Assembly: GCF_001592875.1 (NCBI RefSeq)
Contig: NZ_LSOF01000012.1
Location: forward strand, 108,765 to 161,139
Direction of reading: 5' to 3'
Length of the DNA: 52,375 nt
DNA from: Pseudomonas sp. BMS12
Lineage (GTDB): Bacteria > Pseudomonadota > Gammaproteobacteria > Pseudomonadales > Pseudomonadaceae
Part shown: positions 23,819 through 32,594 of the stretch, one piece after another
How the letters are laid out: each line of letters begins with the position of its first letter
How positions within the stretch are numbered: the stretch's first letter is position 1
The notes under the pieces: model-generated
What the model saw: the letters and a program-made list of their open reading frames with translations, nothing else
Database searches by the model: none
Told to the model about the DNA's origin: nothing
Position numbers and translations under genes: made by a program

Positions 23819-24877
23819 ATGCCCGTTTCCCTGCCGCCGCGTGGTCGCGGCACCGCCAGCAACCCGCACAACCGCTTCGCCGCGCAGCGCATCATCGCCA
23901 GCGACGACGGCTGGTTTCAGGAAGTGCCGCCGAGCCGCGCCACCGAGGTGCGGGTGGAGATGGCCAAGACCATCATCACCCGCAACCAGTCGCCGGACTT
24001 GCCCTTCGACCGCTCGCTCAACCCCTATCGCGGCTGCGAGCATGGCTGCATCTACTGCTATGCGCGGCCCAGCCATGCCTACTGGGACCTGTCGCCGGGT
24101 ATCGACTTCGAGACCAAGCTGATCGCCAAGCGCAACGCTCCGGCGCTGCTGGAACAGCAGCTGAGCAAGCCCGGCTATGAGCCCGCGCCGATCAACCTGG
24201 GCGCCAACACCGACCCCTACCAGCCCATCGAGCGTGAGCAGCGCCTGACGCGCGCCTGCCTGGAAGTGCTGCTGCGCTATCGCCACCCGCTAACCATAGT
24301 CACCAAGGGCGCGCTGATCCTGCGCGATCTCGACCTGCTCGCCGAGCTGGCCGAGCGGCGCCTGGTGTCGGTGTACATCAGCCTCACCACCCTCGACGAT
24401 GAGCTCAAGCGCATCCTCGAACCCCGTGCAGCGGCGCCCTCCGCGCGTTTGCGCGCCATTCGCGTGCTACGCCAGCACAAGGTGCCGGTCGGGGTGCTGT
24501 GTTCGCCGATGATTCCGATGATCAACGACATGGAGCTGGAGGCCCTGCTGCAGGCGGCCAAGGAGGCCGGCGCACAGTCGGCCAACTACATGCTGCTGCG
24601 CCTGCCGCGCGAGGTGGCGCCGCTGTTCGAGGAATGGCTGCAGGCTCACCATCCGCAGCGCGCCGAGCATGTGCTCAGCCTGATTCGCCAGAGTCGCGGC
24701 GGCGAGCTGTACGACAGCCGTTTCGGCGCCCGTTTCCGGGGCGAGGGGGCCTTTGCCGAGCTGCTGGCCCAGCGTTTCGCTCTGGCGATCCGTCGCCTGG
24801 GTCTGAATCGCGGGCGTGGCTTCGAGCTGGACTGCCGCCAGTTCGCGCCGCCCGGCGGTCAGCTGTCCTTGCTGTAA
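23819..24877 (+). CDS. PA0069-type radical SAM protein
   Basis: A 352-residue radical S-adenosylmethionine enzyme. The [4Fe-4S] cysteines are Cys73, Cys77 and Cys80 in GCEHGCIYCYARPSH, a CxxxCxxC of the SplB-like/Rv2578c type. Then NLGANTDPYQPIE and VTKGALILRDLDLL are typical of the PA0069 family. The C-terminal YDSRFGARFRGEG is also conserved. Related to spore photoproduct lyase at the fold level, but this organism makes no spores; the substrate is unknown. The upstream LexA box places it in the SOS response, suggesting a DNA- or nucleotide-related lesion or stress task. Confidence 0.92.
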   Translation: MPVSLPPRGRGTASNPHNRFAAQRIIASDDGWFQEVPPSRATEVRVEMAKTIITRNQSPDLPFDRSLNPYRGCEHGCIYCYARPSHAYWDLSPGIDFETKLIAKRNAPALLEQQLSKPGYEPAPINLGANTDPYQPIEREQRLTRACLEVLLRYRHPLTIVTKGALILRDLDLLAELAERRLVSVYISLTTLDDELKRILEPRAAAPSARLRAIRVLRQHKVPVGVLCSPMIPMINDMELEALLQAAKEAGAQSANYMLLRLPREVAPLFEEWLQAHHPQRAEHVLSLIRQSRGGELYDSRFGARFRGEGAFAELLAQRFALAIRRLGLNRGRGFELDCRQFAPPGGQLSLL

Positions 24878-24971
24878 TTTGTGACTCTTCGAGGCTGGCG
24901 GCTGTCCGCATGGCAGGTCGATAATCGTCACCCACGCAGCCGCGCGTTAGTTCCAGCACGAGGTATATGCA

Positions 24972-25697
24972 ATGCCCTACAAGCACAACGCCATTCCCCT
25001 GCAGGCGCGTACCGCGCCGGAAAGCGCCGATGAAGCGCTGAACGCCATTGTTGGCGGCTTCAAGCGCTTCCGCCATGAAGTCTTCCCGCAGCAGGAAGAA
25101 CTGTTCAAGGCGCTGGCCACGGCACAGAACCCCCGCGCCATGTTCATCACCTGCGCCGATTCGCGCATCGTCCCCGAGCTGATTACCCAGAGCGCCCCCG
25201 GCGACCTGTTCGTCAGCCGCAACGTCGGCAACGTGGTGCCGGCTTACGGGCAGATGATGGGCGGCGTTTCCACCGCCATCGAATACGCGGTGCTGGCCCT
25301 GGGCGTGCAGCACATCATCGTCTGCGGTCACTCCGACTGCGGCGCGATGAAGGCGGTGCTGGCTCCCGAGTCCCTGGACAGCATGCCCACGGTCAAGGCC
25401 TGGCTGCGCCATAGCGAAGTGGCGCTCAAGGTGGTCGAGGCAAACTGCGGCTGCGAAGGCCACGACCGGCTGGGCGTCCTCACCGAGGAAAACGTGGTGG
25501 CTCAGCTCAACCACCTGTGCACCCACCCCTCGGTGGCGGCGCGCGTGGCCAGCGGCCAGCTGTTCATCCACGGTTGGGTCTACGACATCGAGACCAGCGC
25601 CATTCGCGCCTACGACGCCGAGAGCGGTACCTTCCTGCCGCTGGACGGAGACGTGGTGCCGATGGCGACACCTAAGGCGCGCTACCCGGCGCAGTAA
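24972..25697 (+). CDS. can: Beta-class carbonic anhydrase
   Basis: A 241-residue zinc enzyme that interconverts CO2 and bicarbonate. Zinc ligands are Cys61 (CADSR, with Asp63 and Arg65 as the catalytic dyad), His120 and Cys123 (CGHSDCGAMK). The longer N- and C-termini resemble the SulP-neighbouring CynT group of pseudomonads. An AGGTAT-type ribosome site precedes the ATG, and the gene ends in a bidirectional terminator. The symbol could equally be cynT; the family is firm. Confidence 0.92.
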   Translation: MPYKHNAIPLQARTAPESADEALNAIVGGFKRFRHEVFPQQEELFKALATAQNPRAMFITCADSRIVPELITQSAPGDLFVSRNVGNVVPAYGQMMGGVSTAIEYAVLALGVQHIIVCGHSDCGAMKAVLAPESLDSMPTVKAWLRHSEVALKVVEANCGCEGHDRLGVLTEENVVAQLNHLCTHPSVAARVASGQLFIHGWVYDIETSAIRAYDAESGTFLPLDGDVVPMATPKARYPAQ

Positions 25698-25700
25698 ACG

Positions 25701-25727
25701 AAAAGGCCCGCGTGTAGCGGGCCTTTT
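25701..25727. terminator. Bidirectional intrinsic terminator
   Basis: AAAAGGCCCGC (25701-25711) and GCGGGCCTTTT (25717-25727) form an 11-bp dyad with a 5-nt loop and T-runs on both sides. It closes the carbonic anhydrase gene and the convergent hypothetical gene at 25744-26385. Confidence 0.93.
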
Positions 25728-25743
25728 GCATTGTCCCCCGCGC

Positions 25744-26385
25744 TCAGGCCGGCAGGCCCAGCTCAACCCCCAGCTGGCGCGACAGGCAGGGCCAGTTCTG
25801 CCAGGCCGCCAGGGTCTGCGGGCTGTTCAGGCGGGCCCGGTACTCCTGCACCGAGTCCCGCTGGAATACCTGCTCATCCAGCATGCCTTCCAGGGCGTGG
25901 CGCACGGCCTCGTCCAGCTGGTTGGCGAAGGGTTCGCCGATCAGTTGGTGGGCGATTACATTGGCCACGGTGGTATCCAGAGGGATCAGCGGCTGGCCGA
26001 GATGGGTGATGTAGCGATCGTTCACTTCTTCGACCAGGCGGTGGGCCAGATAGGCTTCGTCGAGCAGGGCGTCCAGGCCCTGGTGGCCTTCCATGATCTG
26101 CGGCGGGCTAAGGAAGAACTGTTCGGCCAGCTTCAGTACCGGCTTGACCTGAGCCTCGATGCCCGCCTCGCGAGCCACGCTGTTGGCGGCATCAAGCACG
26201 TCCGGCACCTGTTCCACATAGGCACTGACGAACCGTTGCAGCACACCACTGGCATCTGTCGTGGGGAGTTGAATGCTGTGGTGCAGGCTGCCCAGTTGCT
26301 GATCCAGCTGCCGGGCGAGCTGGCCGGTGGCGGCCTCCTGATCGAGAGCGATTTGAATCTGTTGGCGCAATGCAGGGGTGTTCAT
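25744..26385 (-). CDS. Conserved hypothetical protein next to cox operon
   Basis: A 213-residue soluble protein with no signal peptide or membrane segment; predominantly helical, acidic and Gln/Leu-rich (LARQLDQQLGSL, VREAGIEAQ region, LDEAYLAHRLVEEVNDRYI). The central block PLIPLDTTVANVIAHQLIGEPFANQLDEAV looks well ordered. AGGAG lies upstream of ATG 26385. I recognise no catalytic motif. Its position upstream of, and divergent from, coxB is shared with P. aeruginosa (the gene before coxB), but that does not establish a role in oxidase biogenesis. Confidence 0.75.
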   Translation of the reverse strand: MNTPALRQQIQIALDQEAATGQLARQLDQQLGSLHHSIQLPTTDASGVLQRFVSAYVEQVPDVLDAANSVAREAGIEAQVKPVLKLAEQFFLSPPQIMEGHQGLDALLDEAYLAHRLVEEVNDRYITHLGQPLIPLDTTVANVIAHQLIGEPFANQLDEAVRHALEGMLDEQVFQRDSVQEYRARLNSPQTLAAWQNWPCLSRQLGVELGLPA

Positions 26386-26756
26386 GACGGCTCCTGGATG
26401 AGGACATGAGGCAAACGAGAATTCACCTTAGTCGGCCCTGGCTTGGGACTAAGATCGGATTGTCATATTTAATTAATGTTTATACGGACGAGCTATATAA
26501 GAAGGCCGATTTTCTGGCCCACCCCGCGCCAATCAAGGCCTGGGAAGCTCAACAGAATTGGGGCGTTATTTTTCTGACTGCGTTGTACTGTCGCCCCCCC
26601 TGTCTATACTCGAACTCGCAAGGCGTTACCTGATGGAACCGGACGGGCTTCGGCACGGAGAGGTTTCGACAGTTGTAGCCAGCAGTATCGGCAAGGTCGA
26701 TCCCTGAGCCGCAGGCTTGTCCGGCGGGATAACAAGAACAATGAGGGGAACCCGCA
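26386..26756. other. Divergent regulatory region upstream of coxB
   Basis: About 370 bp with no gene. The stretch 26450-26505 is notably AT-rich for this genome and includes TTGTCA at 26460-26465 followed, 15-17 bp later, by TATACGGA, and a TATATAA at 26494-26500; a coxB promoter may lie here, but the -10 choice is uncertain. The following 250 bp would be a long 5' leader. GAGGGGAAC precedes the coxB ATG. Confidence 0.4.
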
Positions 26757-27884
26757 ATGATGCGACATCCACGAGTCTGGATGGGCCTCCTGCTGTGGCT
26801 GACATTCAGCTCGGCACAAGCCGCCTGGACGGTGAACATGGCGCCCGGAGCCACCGAGGTCAGCCGTACCGTTTTCGACCTGCACATGATCATCTTCTGG
26901 ATCTGCGTCGTGATCGGCGTGGTGGTGTTCGGTGCCATGTTCTGGTCGATGCTGATCCACCGCCGTTCCACCGGTCAGCAGCCTGCACACTTCCATGAGA
27001 GCACCACGGTCGAGATTCTCTGGACGGTGGTGCCCTTCGTCATTCTGGTGGTGATGGCGATTCCCGCCACCAAGACCCTGATCGACATCTACGACACTTC
27101 CGAATCGGAGCTGGATATCCAGATCACCGGTTACCAGTGGAAGTGGCACTACAAGTATCTGGGTCAGGACGTCGAGTACTTCAGCAACCTGGCGACACCT
27201 TCCAGCCAGATCCACAATCAGAACGACAAGGGTGAGCACTACCTGCTGGAGGTGGACGAGCCTCTGGTGGTGCCGGTGGGTACCAAGGTGCGCTTCCTGA
27301 TCACCGCTGCCGACGTCATCCACTCCTGGTGGGTACCGGCCCTGGCGGTGAAGAAGGATGCCATCCCCGGCTTCGTCAACGAGTCCTGGACGCGCATTGA
27401 GGAGCCCGGCATCTACCGTGGCCAGTGCACCGAGCTGTGCGGCAAGGATCACGGCTTCATGCCCATCGTGGTCGAGGCCAAGAGCAGGGAAGACTTCTCC
27501 GAGTGGCTGGCCCAGCGCAAGGAAGAGGCGGCCAAGCTCAAGGAGCTGACCAGCAAGGAGTGGACGCTCGAAGAGCTGGTCGAGCGTGGCGACAAGGTCT
27601 ACCACACCAACTGCGCTTCCTGTCACCAGCCGGAAGGCCAAGGGTTGCCGCCGATGTTCCCTGCGCTGAAAGGCTCGAAGGTCGCCACCGGTCCCAAGGA
27701 AGATCACCTGCACACCGTGTTCTTCGGTAAGCCGGGCACGGCGATGGCCGCTTTCGGCAAGCAGCTGTCGGAAGTGGATATCGCCGCCGTCATTACCTAC
27801 GAGCGCAATGCCTGGGGCAACGCCATGGGTGACATGGTGACCCCGAAAGAAGTGCTGGAGCTCAAGCAGGCCGAGGAGAAATGA
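26757..27884 (+). CDS. coxB: Cytochrome c oxidase subunit II with fused cytochrome c (caa3 type)
   Basis: A 375-residue subunit that accepts electrons from cytochrome c. Signal peptide (about 1-23), two membrane helices (about 40-60 and 80-105), CuA cupredoxin domain with ligands in HSWWVP and Cys224, Cys228, His232, Met235 (GQCTELCGKDHGFM), then a C-terminal cytochrome c domain with CASCH (Cys286, Cys289, His290). The fused heme domain defines it as caa3-type. First gene of the oxidase block. Confidence 0.95.
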   Translation: MMRHPRVWMGLLLWLTFSSAQAAWTVNMAPGATEVSRTVFDLHMIIFWICVVIGVVVFGAMFWSMLIHRRSTGQQPAHFHESTTVEILWTVVPFVILVVMAIPATKTLIDIYDTSESELDIQITGYQWKWHYKYLGQDVEYFSNLATPSSQIHNQNDKGEHYLLEVDEPLVVPVGTKVRFLITAADVIHSWWVPALAVKKDAIPGFVNESWTRIEEPGIYRGQCTELCGKDHGFMPIVVEAKSREDFSEWLAQRKEEAAKLKELTSKEWTLEELVERGDKVYHTNCASCHQPEGQGLPPMFPALKGSKVATGPKEDHLHTVFFGKPGTAMAAFGKQLSEVDIAAVITYERNAWGNAMGDMVTPKEVLELKQAEEK

Positions 27885-27885
27885 C

Positions 27886-29475
27886 ATGAGTGCAGTGATC
27901 GACCACGGTCATGCCGGACATGACCATCACCACGGCCCGGCCAAGGGCCTGATGCGCTGGGTGCTGACCACCAACCACAAGGACATCGGCACGATGTATC
28001 TGTGGTTCAGCTTCTGTATGTTTCTGCTCGGCGGCTCCATGGCCATGGTGATCCGCGCCGAGCTGTTCCAGCCGGGCCTGCAAATCGTGCAGCCCGAGTT
28101 CTTCAACCAGATGACCACCATGCATGGCCTGATCATGGTGTTCGGCGCGGTGATGCCGGCGTTCGTCGGCCTGGCCAACTGGATGATTCCGCTGATGGTC
28201 GGCGCGCCGGACATGGCGCTGCCGAGGATGAACAACTTCAGCTTCTGGCTGCTCCCGGCGGCCTTCGGTCTGCTGGTCAGCACCCTGTTTACCGAGGGCG
28301 GTGGGCCGAATTTCGGCTGGACCTTCTACGCGCCGTTATCGACCACCTACGCGCCGGAGTCGGTCACCTACTTCATCTTCGCCATCCACCTGATGGGTAT
28401 CAGCTCGATCATGGGCGCGATCAACGTGATCGCCACCATCCTCAACCTGCGTGCTCCGGGCATGACCCTGATGAAGATGCCGCTGTTCGTCTGGACCTGG
28501 CTGATTACCGCCTTCCTGCTGATTGCGGTGATGCCGGTGCTGGCCGGTTGCGTGACCATGATGCTGATGGATGTGCATTTCGGCACCAGCTTCTTCAACG
28601 CCGCCGGCGGCGGTGATCCGGTGCTGTTCCAGCACGTGTTCTGGTTCTTCGGTCACCCCGAGGTGTACATCATGATCCTGCCGGCGTTCGGCGCCGTCAG
28701 CTCGATCATCCCGGCCTTTGCGCGCAAGCCGCTGTTCGGTTACACCTCGATGGTCTACGCCACGGCCTCGATCGCCTTCCTTTCGTTCATCGTCTGGGCG
28801 CACCACATGTTCACCGTCGGCATTCCGCTGACCGGTGAGCTGTTCTTCATGTACGCCACCATGCTGATCGCCGTGCCCACCGGGGTGAAAGTGTTCAACT
28901 GGGTGAGCACCATGTGGCAGGGGGCGATGACGTTCGAGACCCCGATGCTGTTCTCGGTGGCCTTCGTCATCCTGTTCACCATTGGCGGCTTCTCCGGGTT
29001 GATGCTGGCCATCGCCCCGGCGGACTTCCAGTACCACGACACCTACTTCGTGGTGGCGCATTTCCACTATGTGCTGGTGCCCGGCGCCATCTTCGGCATC
29101 TTCGCCTCGGCCTATTACTGGTTGCCCAAGTGGACCGGCCACATGTACGACGAGACCCTTGGCAAGCTGCATTTCTGGATGAGTTTCGTCGGCATGAACA
29201 TGGCGTTCTTCCCGATGCACTTCATCGGCCTGGCCGGCATGCCGCGGCGGATTCCCGACTACAACCTGCAGTTCGCCGACTTCAACATGATCTCGTCGAT
29301 CGGTGCCTTTACCTTCGGCGCCACCCAGTTCCTCTTCCTGTTCATCGTCATCAAGTGCATCCGCGGCGGCAAACCGGCTGGGGACAAGCCTTGGGACGGC
29401 GCCGAAGGGCTGGAGTGGACGGTGCCGTCGCCGGCGCCCTACCACACCTTCAGCACGCCACCGGAAGTGAAGTAG
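27886..29475 (+). CDS. coxA: Cytochrome c oxidase subunit I
   Basis: A 529-residue heme-copper oxygen reductase core subunit with about 12 membrane helices. CuB/heme residues: HPEVYIMILP (His cross-linked to Tyr), WAHHMFTVG (two CuB His), and HFHYVLVPGA (heme a3/heme a His). The N-terminus is His-rich (DHGHAGHDHHHG), a possible copper-handling tail. Starts 1 nt after the coxB stop, so is co-translated. It binds heme A made by ctaA/cyoE downstream. Confidence 0.97.
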   Translation: MSAVIDHGHAGHDHHHGPAKGLMRWVLTTNHKDIGTMYLWFSFCMFLLGGSMAMVIRAELFQPGLQIVQPEFFNQMTTMHGLIMVFGAVMPAFVGLANWMIPLMVGAPDMALPRMNNFSFWLLPAAFGLLVSTLFTEGGGPNFGWTFYAPLSTTYAPESVTYFIFAIHLMGISSIMGAINVIATILNLRAPGMTLMKMPLFVWTWLITAFLLIAVMPVLAGCVTMMLMDVHFGTSFFNAAGGGDPVLFQHVFWFFGHPEVYIMILPAFGAVSSIIPAFARKPLFGYTSMVYATASIAFLSFIVWAHHMFTVGIPLTGELFFMYATMLIAVPTGVKVFNWVSTMWQGAMTFETPMLFSVAFVILFTIGGFSGLMLAIAPADFQYHDTYFVVAHFHYVLVPGAIFGIFASAYYWLPKWTGHMYDETLGKLHFWMSFVGMNMAFFPMHFIGLAGMPRRIPDYNLQFADFNMISSIGAFTFGATQFLFLFIVIKCIRGGKPAGDKPWDGAEGLEWTVPSPAPYHTFSTPPEVK

Positions 29476-29485
29476 GAGTGCGGCC

Positions 29486-30052
29486 ATGAGCGATAGCCTG
29501 AGCACCGGACGTCTGGTCACTCGCCTGTTGCTGGTGGTGGCTTGCATGTTCGCCTTCGGTTTCGCCCTGGTGCCGATCTACGACGTGATGTGCAAGGCCT
29601 TCGGCATCAACGGTAAACCTGATGGCACGGCTTATCAGGGGCAGCAGGCGCTTGACGAGCAGCGCCAGGTACGCGTGCAGTTTCTTGCTACCAACTCGGT
29701 CGAAATGGTCTGGGAGTTTCATCCCAAGGCGGATGATTTGGTGGTGCACCCTGGGGCGACAAACGAGATGTTGTTCGTCGCGTACAACCCGAGTGACCAC
29801 CCGATGACCGCTCAGGCGATTCCCAGTATTTCCCCGTCGAAAGCGGCGGCTTATTTCCACAAGACCGAATGCTTCTGCTTTACCCAGCAGGTGCTGCAGC
29901 CGGGCGAGCGCATCGAGATGCCGGTGCGCTTCATCGTCGACAGAGACTTACCCAAGGATGTGAAGCACCTGACCCTGGCCTACACCCTGTTCGATATCAC
30001 TGCGCGCAAACCACCGGTCGCGCAGGTATCCCTTACCCAGGCGGCTCCATAA
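29486..30052 (+). CDS. ctaG: Cytochrome c oxidase assembly protein CtaG (Cox11)
   Basis: A 188-residue copper chaperone that delivers copper to CuB. One N-terminal membrane helix (about 12-32, LLLVVACMFAFGFALVPIYD) is followed by a periplasmic immunoglobulin-like domain with the CFCF copper motif (TECFCFTQQVL). Length matches the family. Lies between coxA and coxC, as usual in pseudomonads. Confidence 0.95.
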   Translation: MSDSLSTGRLVTRLLLVVACMFAFGFALVPIYDVMCKAFGINGKPDGTAYQGQQALDEQRQVRVQFLATNSVEMVWEFHPKADDLVVHPGATNEMLFVAYNPSDHPMTAQAIPSISPSKAAAYFHKTECFCFTQQVLQPGERIEMPVRFIVDRDLPKDVKHLTLAYTLFDITARKPPVAQVSLTQAAP

Positions 30053-30064
30053 GGAGAACAATAA

Positions 30065-30952
30065 ATGTCGAGTCACGAGAACTACTACGTTCCCGCCCAG
30101 AGCAAATGGCCGATCATCGCCACCATCGGCATGCTGACCAGCGTCTACGGGGTTGGCACCTGGTTCAACGACCTCAAGGCCGAGCGTGCCGACTCCAACG
30201 GCCCGCTGATCTTCTTCGTCGGTGGCCTGATCCTCGCCTACATGCTGTTCGGCTGGTTCGGCAATGTGATCAGGGAGAGCCGCGGCGGCCTGTACAGCCC
30301 GCAGATGGATCGCTCGTTCCGCTGGGGCATGAGCTGGTTCATCTTCTCCGAGGTGATGTTCTTCGCCGCGTTCTTTGGTGCGCTGTTCTATGTCCGCCAT
30401 TTCGCCGGGCCCTGGCTCGGCGGCGAAGGCGCCAAGGGCGTGGCCAACATGCTCTGGGACGGTTTCCAGTACAGCTGGCCGGCACTCAACAACCCCGACT
30501 CCAAACTGTTTCCACCGCCCACTGCGGTGATCGATCCCTGGCACCTGCCGCTGATCAATACCATCCTGCTGGTCAGCTCCAGTTTCACCGTGACTTTCGC
30601 TCACCATGCGTTGAAGAAGGACAAGCGCGGCCCGCTCAAGCTGTGGCTGGCGCTGACCATCTTGCTCGGGATCACCTTCCTGGGCTTCCAGGTCACCGAA
30701 TACATCGAGGCTTATCACGAGTTGGGCCTGACCCTGGGCTCGGGCATCTATGGCGCCACCTTCTTCATGCTCACCGGCTTCCACGGTGCTCACGTGACCA
30801 TGGGCGCGCTGATTCTCACGGTGATGCTGGTGCGTATTCACAAGGGCCATTTCGACGGCGAAAAGCACTTCGGCTTCGAGGCGGCCAGCTGGTACTGGCA
30901 CTTTGTCGACGTGGTCTGGCTGGGGCTGTTTATCTTCGTCTACGTACTTTGA
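30065..30952 (+). CDS. coxC: Cytochrome c oxidase subunit III
   Basis: A 295-residue membrane subunit with seven helices. Conserved blocks include SEVMFFAAFFGALFYVR, the FQVTEYIEAYHELGL segment and LTGFHGAHVTMGALIL, followed by SWYWHFVDVVWLGLFIFVYVL at the C-terminus. AAGGAG lies before ATG 30065. It completes the structural core of the oxidase. Confidence 0.95.
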   Translation: MSSHENYYVPAQSKWPIIATIGMLTSVYGVGTWFNDLKAERADSNGPLIFFVGGLILAYMLFGWFGNVIRESRGGLYSPQMDRSFRWGMSWFIFSEVMFFAAFFGALFYVRHFAGPWLGGEGAKGVANMLWDGFQYSWPALNNPDSKLFPPPTAVIDPWHLPLINTILLVSSSFTVTFAHHALKKDKRGPLKLWLALTILLGITFLGFQVTEYIEAYHELGLTLGSGIYGATFFMLTGFHGAHVTMGALILTVMLVRIHKGHFDGEKHFGFEAASWYWHFVDVVWLGLFIFVYVL

Positions 30953-30958
30953 GGGCAG

Positions 30959-31162
30959 CTACCAGGTGACATGACTGACCAGCTGGCCGCTGTAGAAGCC
31001 CCAGGCGATCAACGCCACGGTCATGGCGGTCAGCGTGACGCGCACGCTCAGCGAATTGACCACTCGCGAGCCGCGGCCTTCGTCCTTGACCAGGAAGAAC
31101 AGGCCGCTGAACAGGCTGACCAGTGTGGCCAGCAGCAGGAGGATGATCGCGGCCTTGAGCAT
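30959..31162 (-). CDS. DUF2909 twin-helix membrane protein
   Basis: A 67-residue protein with two membrane helices, about 3-26 (AAIILLLLATLVSLFSGLFFLV) and 42-62, joined by KDEGRGSRVVNSLSVR. It is the family seen antisense between coxC and the SURF1 gene in Pseudomonas. Its stop is 6 bp from the coxC stop, convergent, while its promoter must lie in the 77-bp gap shared with the SURF1 gene. Probably an oxidase accessory or small subunit; no proof. Confidence 0.85.
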   Translation of the reverse strand: MLKAAIILLLLATLVSLFSGLFFLVKDEGRGSRVVNSLSVRVTLTAMTVALIAWGFYSGQLVSHVTW

Positions 31163-31239
31163 GCGTGACTCCGGGGGATGGGGAAGATGGTGTGCAGCTT
31201 CAGTATAGCTAGCCCTGCTCGGGTCTTCGGGGGAAGGTC

Positions 31240-31968
31240 ATGAGCGGCTTTCGCCCGGGCCTGTTACCCAGCCTGGTGGTGGCTCTGCTGCTACCGGCAC
31301 TGTTGGCCCTGGGTTTCTGGCAGCTGGCGCGGGCCGAGGAGAAGCGCAGCCTGCTTGCCGAGTTCGAGGCGCGGCGCACGGCCGAGCCCGTCGCCGTGAC
31401 CGACCTGGAGCGGCGCGCCGACCTGGCGCATCTGCGTATTCGTCTGCAGGGCCAGTTCGACGCCGGGCACAGCCTGTTGCTGGATAACCGCATGCGTGAT
31501 GGCCAGGTCGGCGTCGAGTTGCTGCAGCCTTTCTATGATCAGCCCAGCGGCCTCTGGCTGCTGGTCAATCGCGGCTGGTTGCCCTGGCCGGATCGGCGCC
31601 AGGCGCCGCAGTTCAGCACGCCCGAGCAGCCGCAGGAGCTGTTGGCGCGGGTCTATGTGCCGCTCGGCAGTACCTTCCAGTTACAGGCCGACCCCGCGGG
31701 CGGAGCCTGGCCGAGGCTGATTACCGCGGTAGACCCGGAGCGCCTGTGGCAACAGCTCGGCCGGGGTGGCCTGGCCTACGAGGTGCGCCTCGAACCCGGT
31801 CCCGCCGCTTACCAGGCTCAGTGGCCGCTGGTGGCTATGGGCCCGGAAAAACATACCGGCTATGCCGTGCAGTGGTTCGCCCTGGCGGCGGCCCTGCTCT
31901 GCCTCTACTTCTATTTCGGCTGGCAAAACGCCCGGCAGCAACCCGCGCATGCAGGAGAGCCACAATGA
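31240..31968 (+). CDS. SURF1/Shy1-family oxidase assembly protein
   Basis: A 242-residue protein with a membrane helix at each end (about 10-30 and 212-232) and a periplasmic domain between. The family motifs LGFWQLARAEEKRSLL and VNRGWLPWP are clear. SURF1 helps insert heme A into subunit I. GGAAGG lies before the ATG. Its stop overlaps the next start (ATGA). Confidence 0.92.
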   Translation: MSGFRPGLLPSLVVALLLPALLALGFWQLARAEEKRSLLAEFEARRTAEPVAVTDLERRADLAHLRIRLQGQFDAGHSLLLDNRMRDGQVGVELLQPFYDQPSGLWLLVNRGWLPWPDRRQAPQFSTPEQPQELLARVYVPLGSTFQLQADPAGGAWPRLITAVDPERLWQQLGRGGLAYEVRLEPGPAAYQAQWPLVAMGPEKHTGYAVQWFALAAALLCLYFYFGWQNARQQPAHAGEPQ

Positions 31969-32555
31969 GCACGACCTTGAATACCAGCCTGCCCGACGAT
32001 GTACCGACCCCGCGCAAGCGCGGCCGTCTGCAGCTGATCCTGCTGTTGCTGGTGGCCGTCGGCCCGATGATCCTCGCTACCTTCATGTACCAATGGCGTT
32101 TCTGGGTACCGGATGGGCGCAATTACCACGGCACCCTGATCGGCAATGGCACCCAGCTGGCCGATATCGGCGTGCAGGGCGCGGCACAGGAACGTTGGCA
32201 ACTGCTGGTCACTGCACCCGGCGACTGCGCCGAGGACTGCCGCGAACTGGTCTATGCCGCCCGGCAGATCCATATCGGCCTCAACCGCGAGGCGGCACGC
32301 GCCAGCCATGGCCTGGTCATCGCCCGACCGCTGGATGCCGCCTATGACGAGCAGCTGCGCCGCGAGTACCCGCAGCTCGGGCGTTACAGCCTGGACAGCG
32401 TGGTTTACCAGAAGGCCATGCCGGATACACCGGAGGCCCAGCTGTGGATAGTCGACCCCCACGGCAACCTGGTGCTGCGTTACGACAGCAAGACCACGGG
32501 CAAGGACATACTCAACGACCTGCGCCTGCTGCTGAAGCTGTCGCAGATCGGCTAG
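31965..32555 (+). CDS. Membrane-anchored hypothetical in oxidase operon (thioredoxin-like?)
   Basis: A 196-residue protein with an N-terminal cytoplasmic tail (to about 23), one helix (LILLLLVAVGPMILATFMYQW), and a periplasmic domain. QERWQLLVTAPGDCAEDCRELVYAARQIHIGL resembles the strand-CxxxC-helix start of SCO/thioredoxin-like proteins, and AQLWIVDPHGNLVLRYDSKTTGKDIL resembles their C-terminal strand region. It may therefore be a divergent SCO-type copper protein assisting CuA, consistent with position between SURF1 and ctaA. Start fixed by ATGA overlap. Confidence 0.8.
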   Translation: MSTTLNTSLPDDVPTPRKRGRLQLILLLLVAVGPMILATFMYQWRFWVPDGRNYHGTLIGNGTQLADIGVQGAAQERWQLLVTAPGDCAEDCRELVYAARQIHIGLNREAARASHGLVIARPLDAAYDEQLRREYPQLGRYSLDSVVYQKAMPDTPEAQLWIVDPHGNLVLRYDSKTTGKDILNDLRLLLKLSQIG

Positions 32556-32594
32556 ACCCTATGACGGCCCGCACAACAACAAGAGAGGCCCAGG

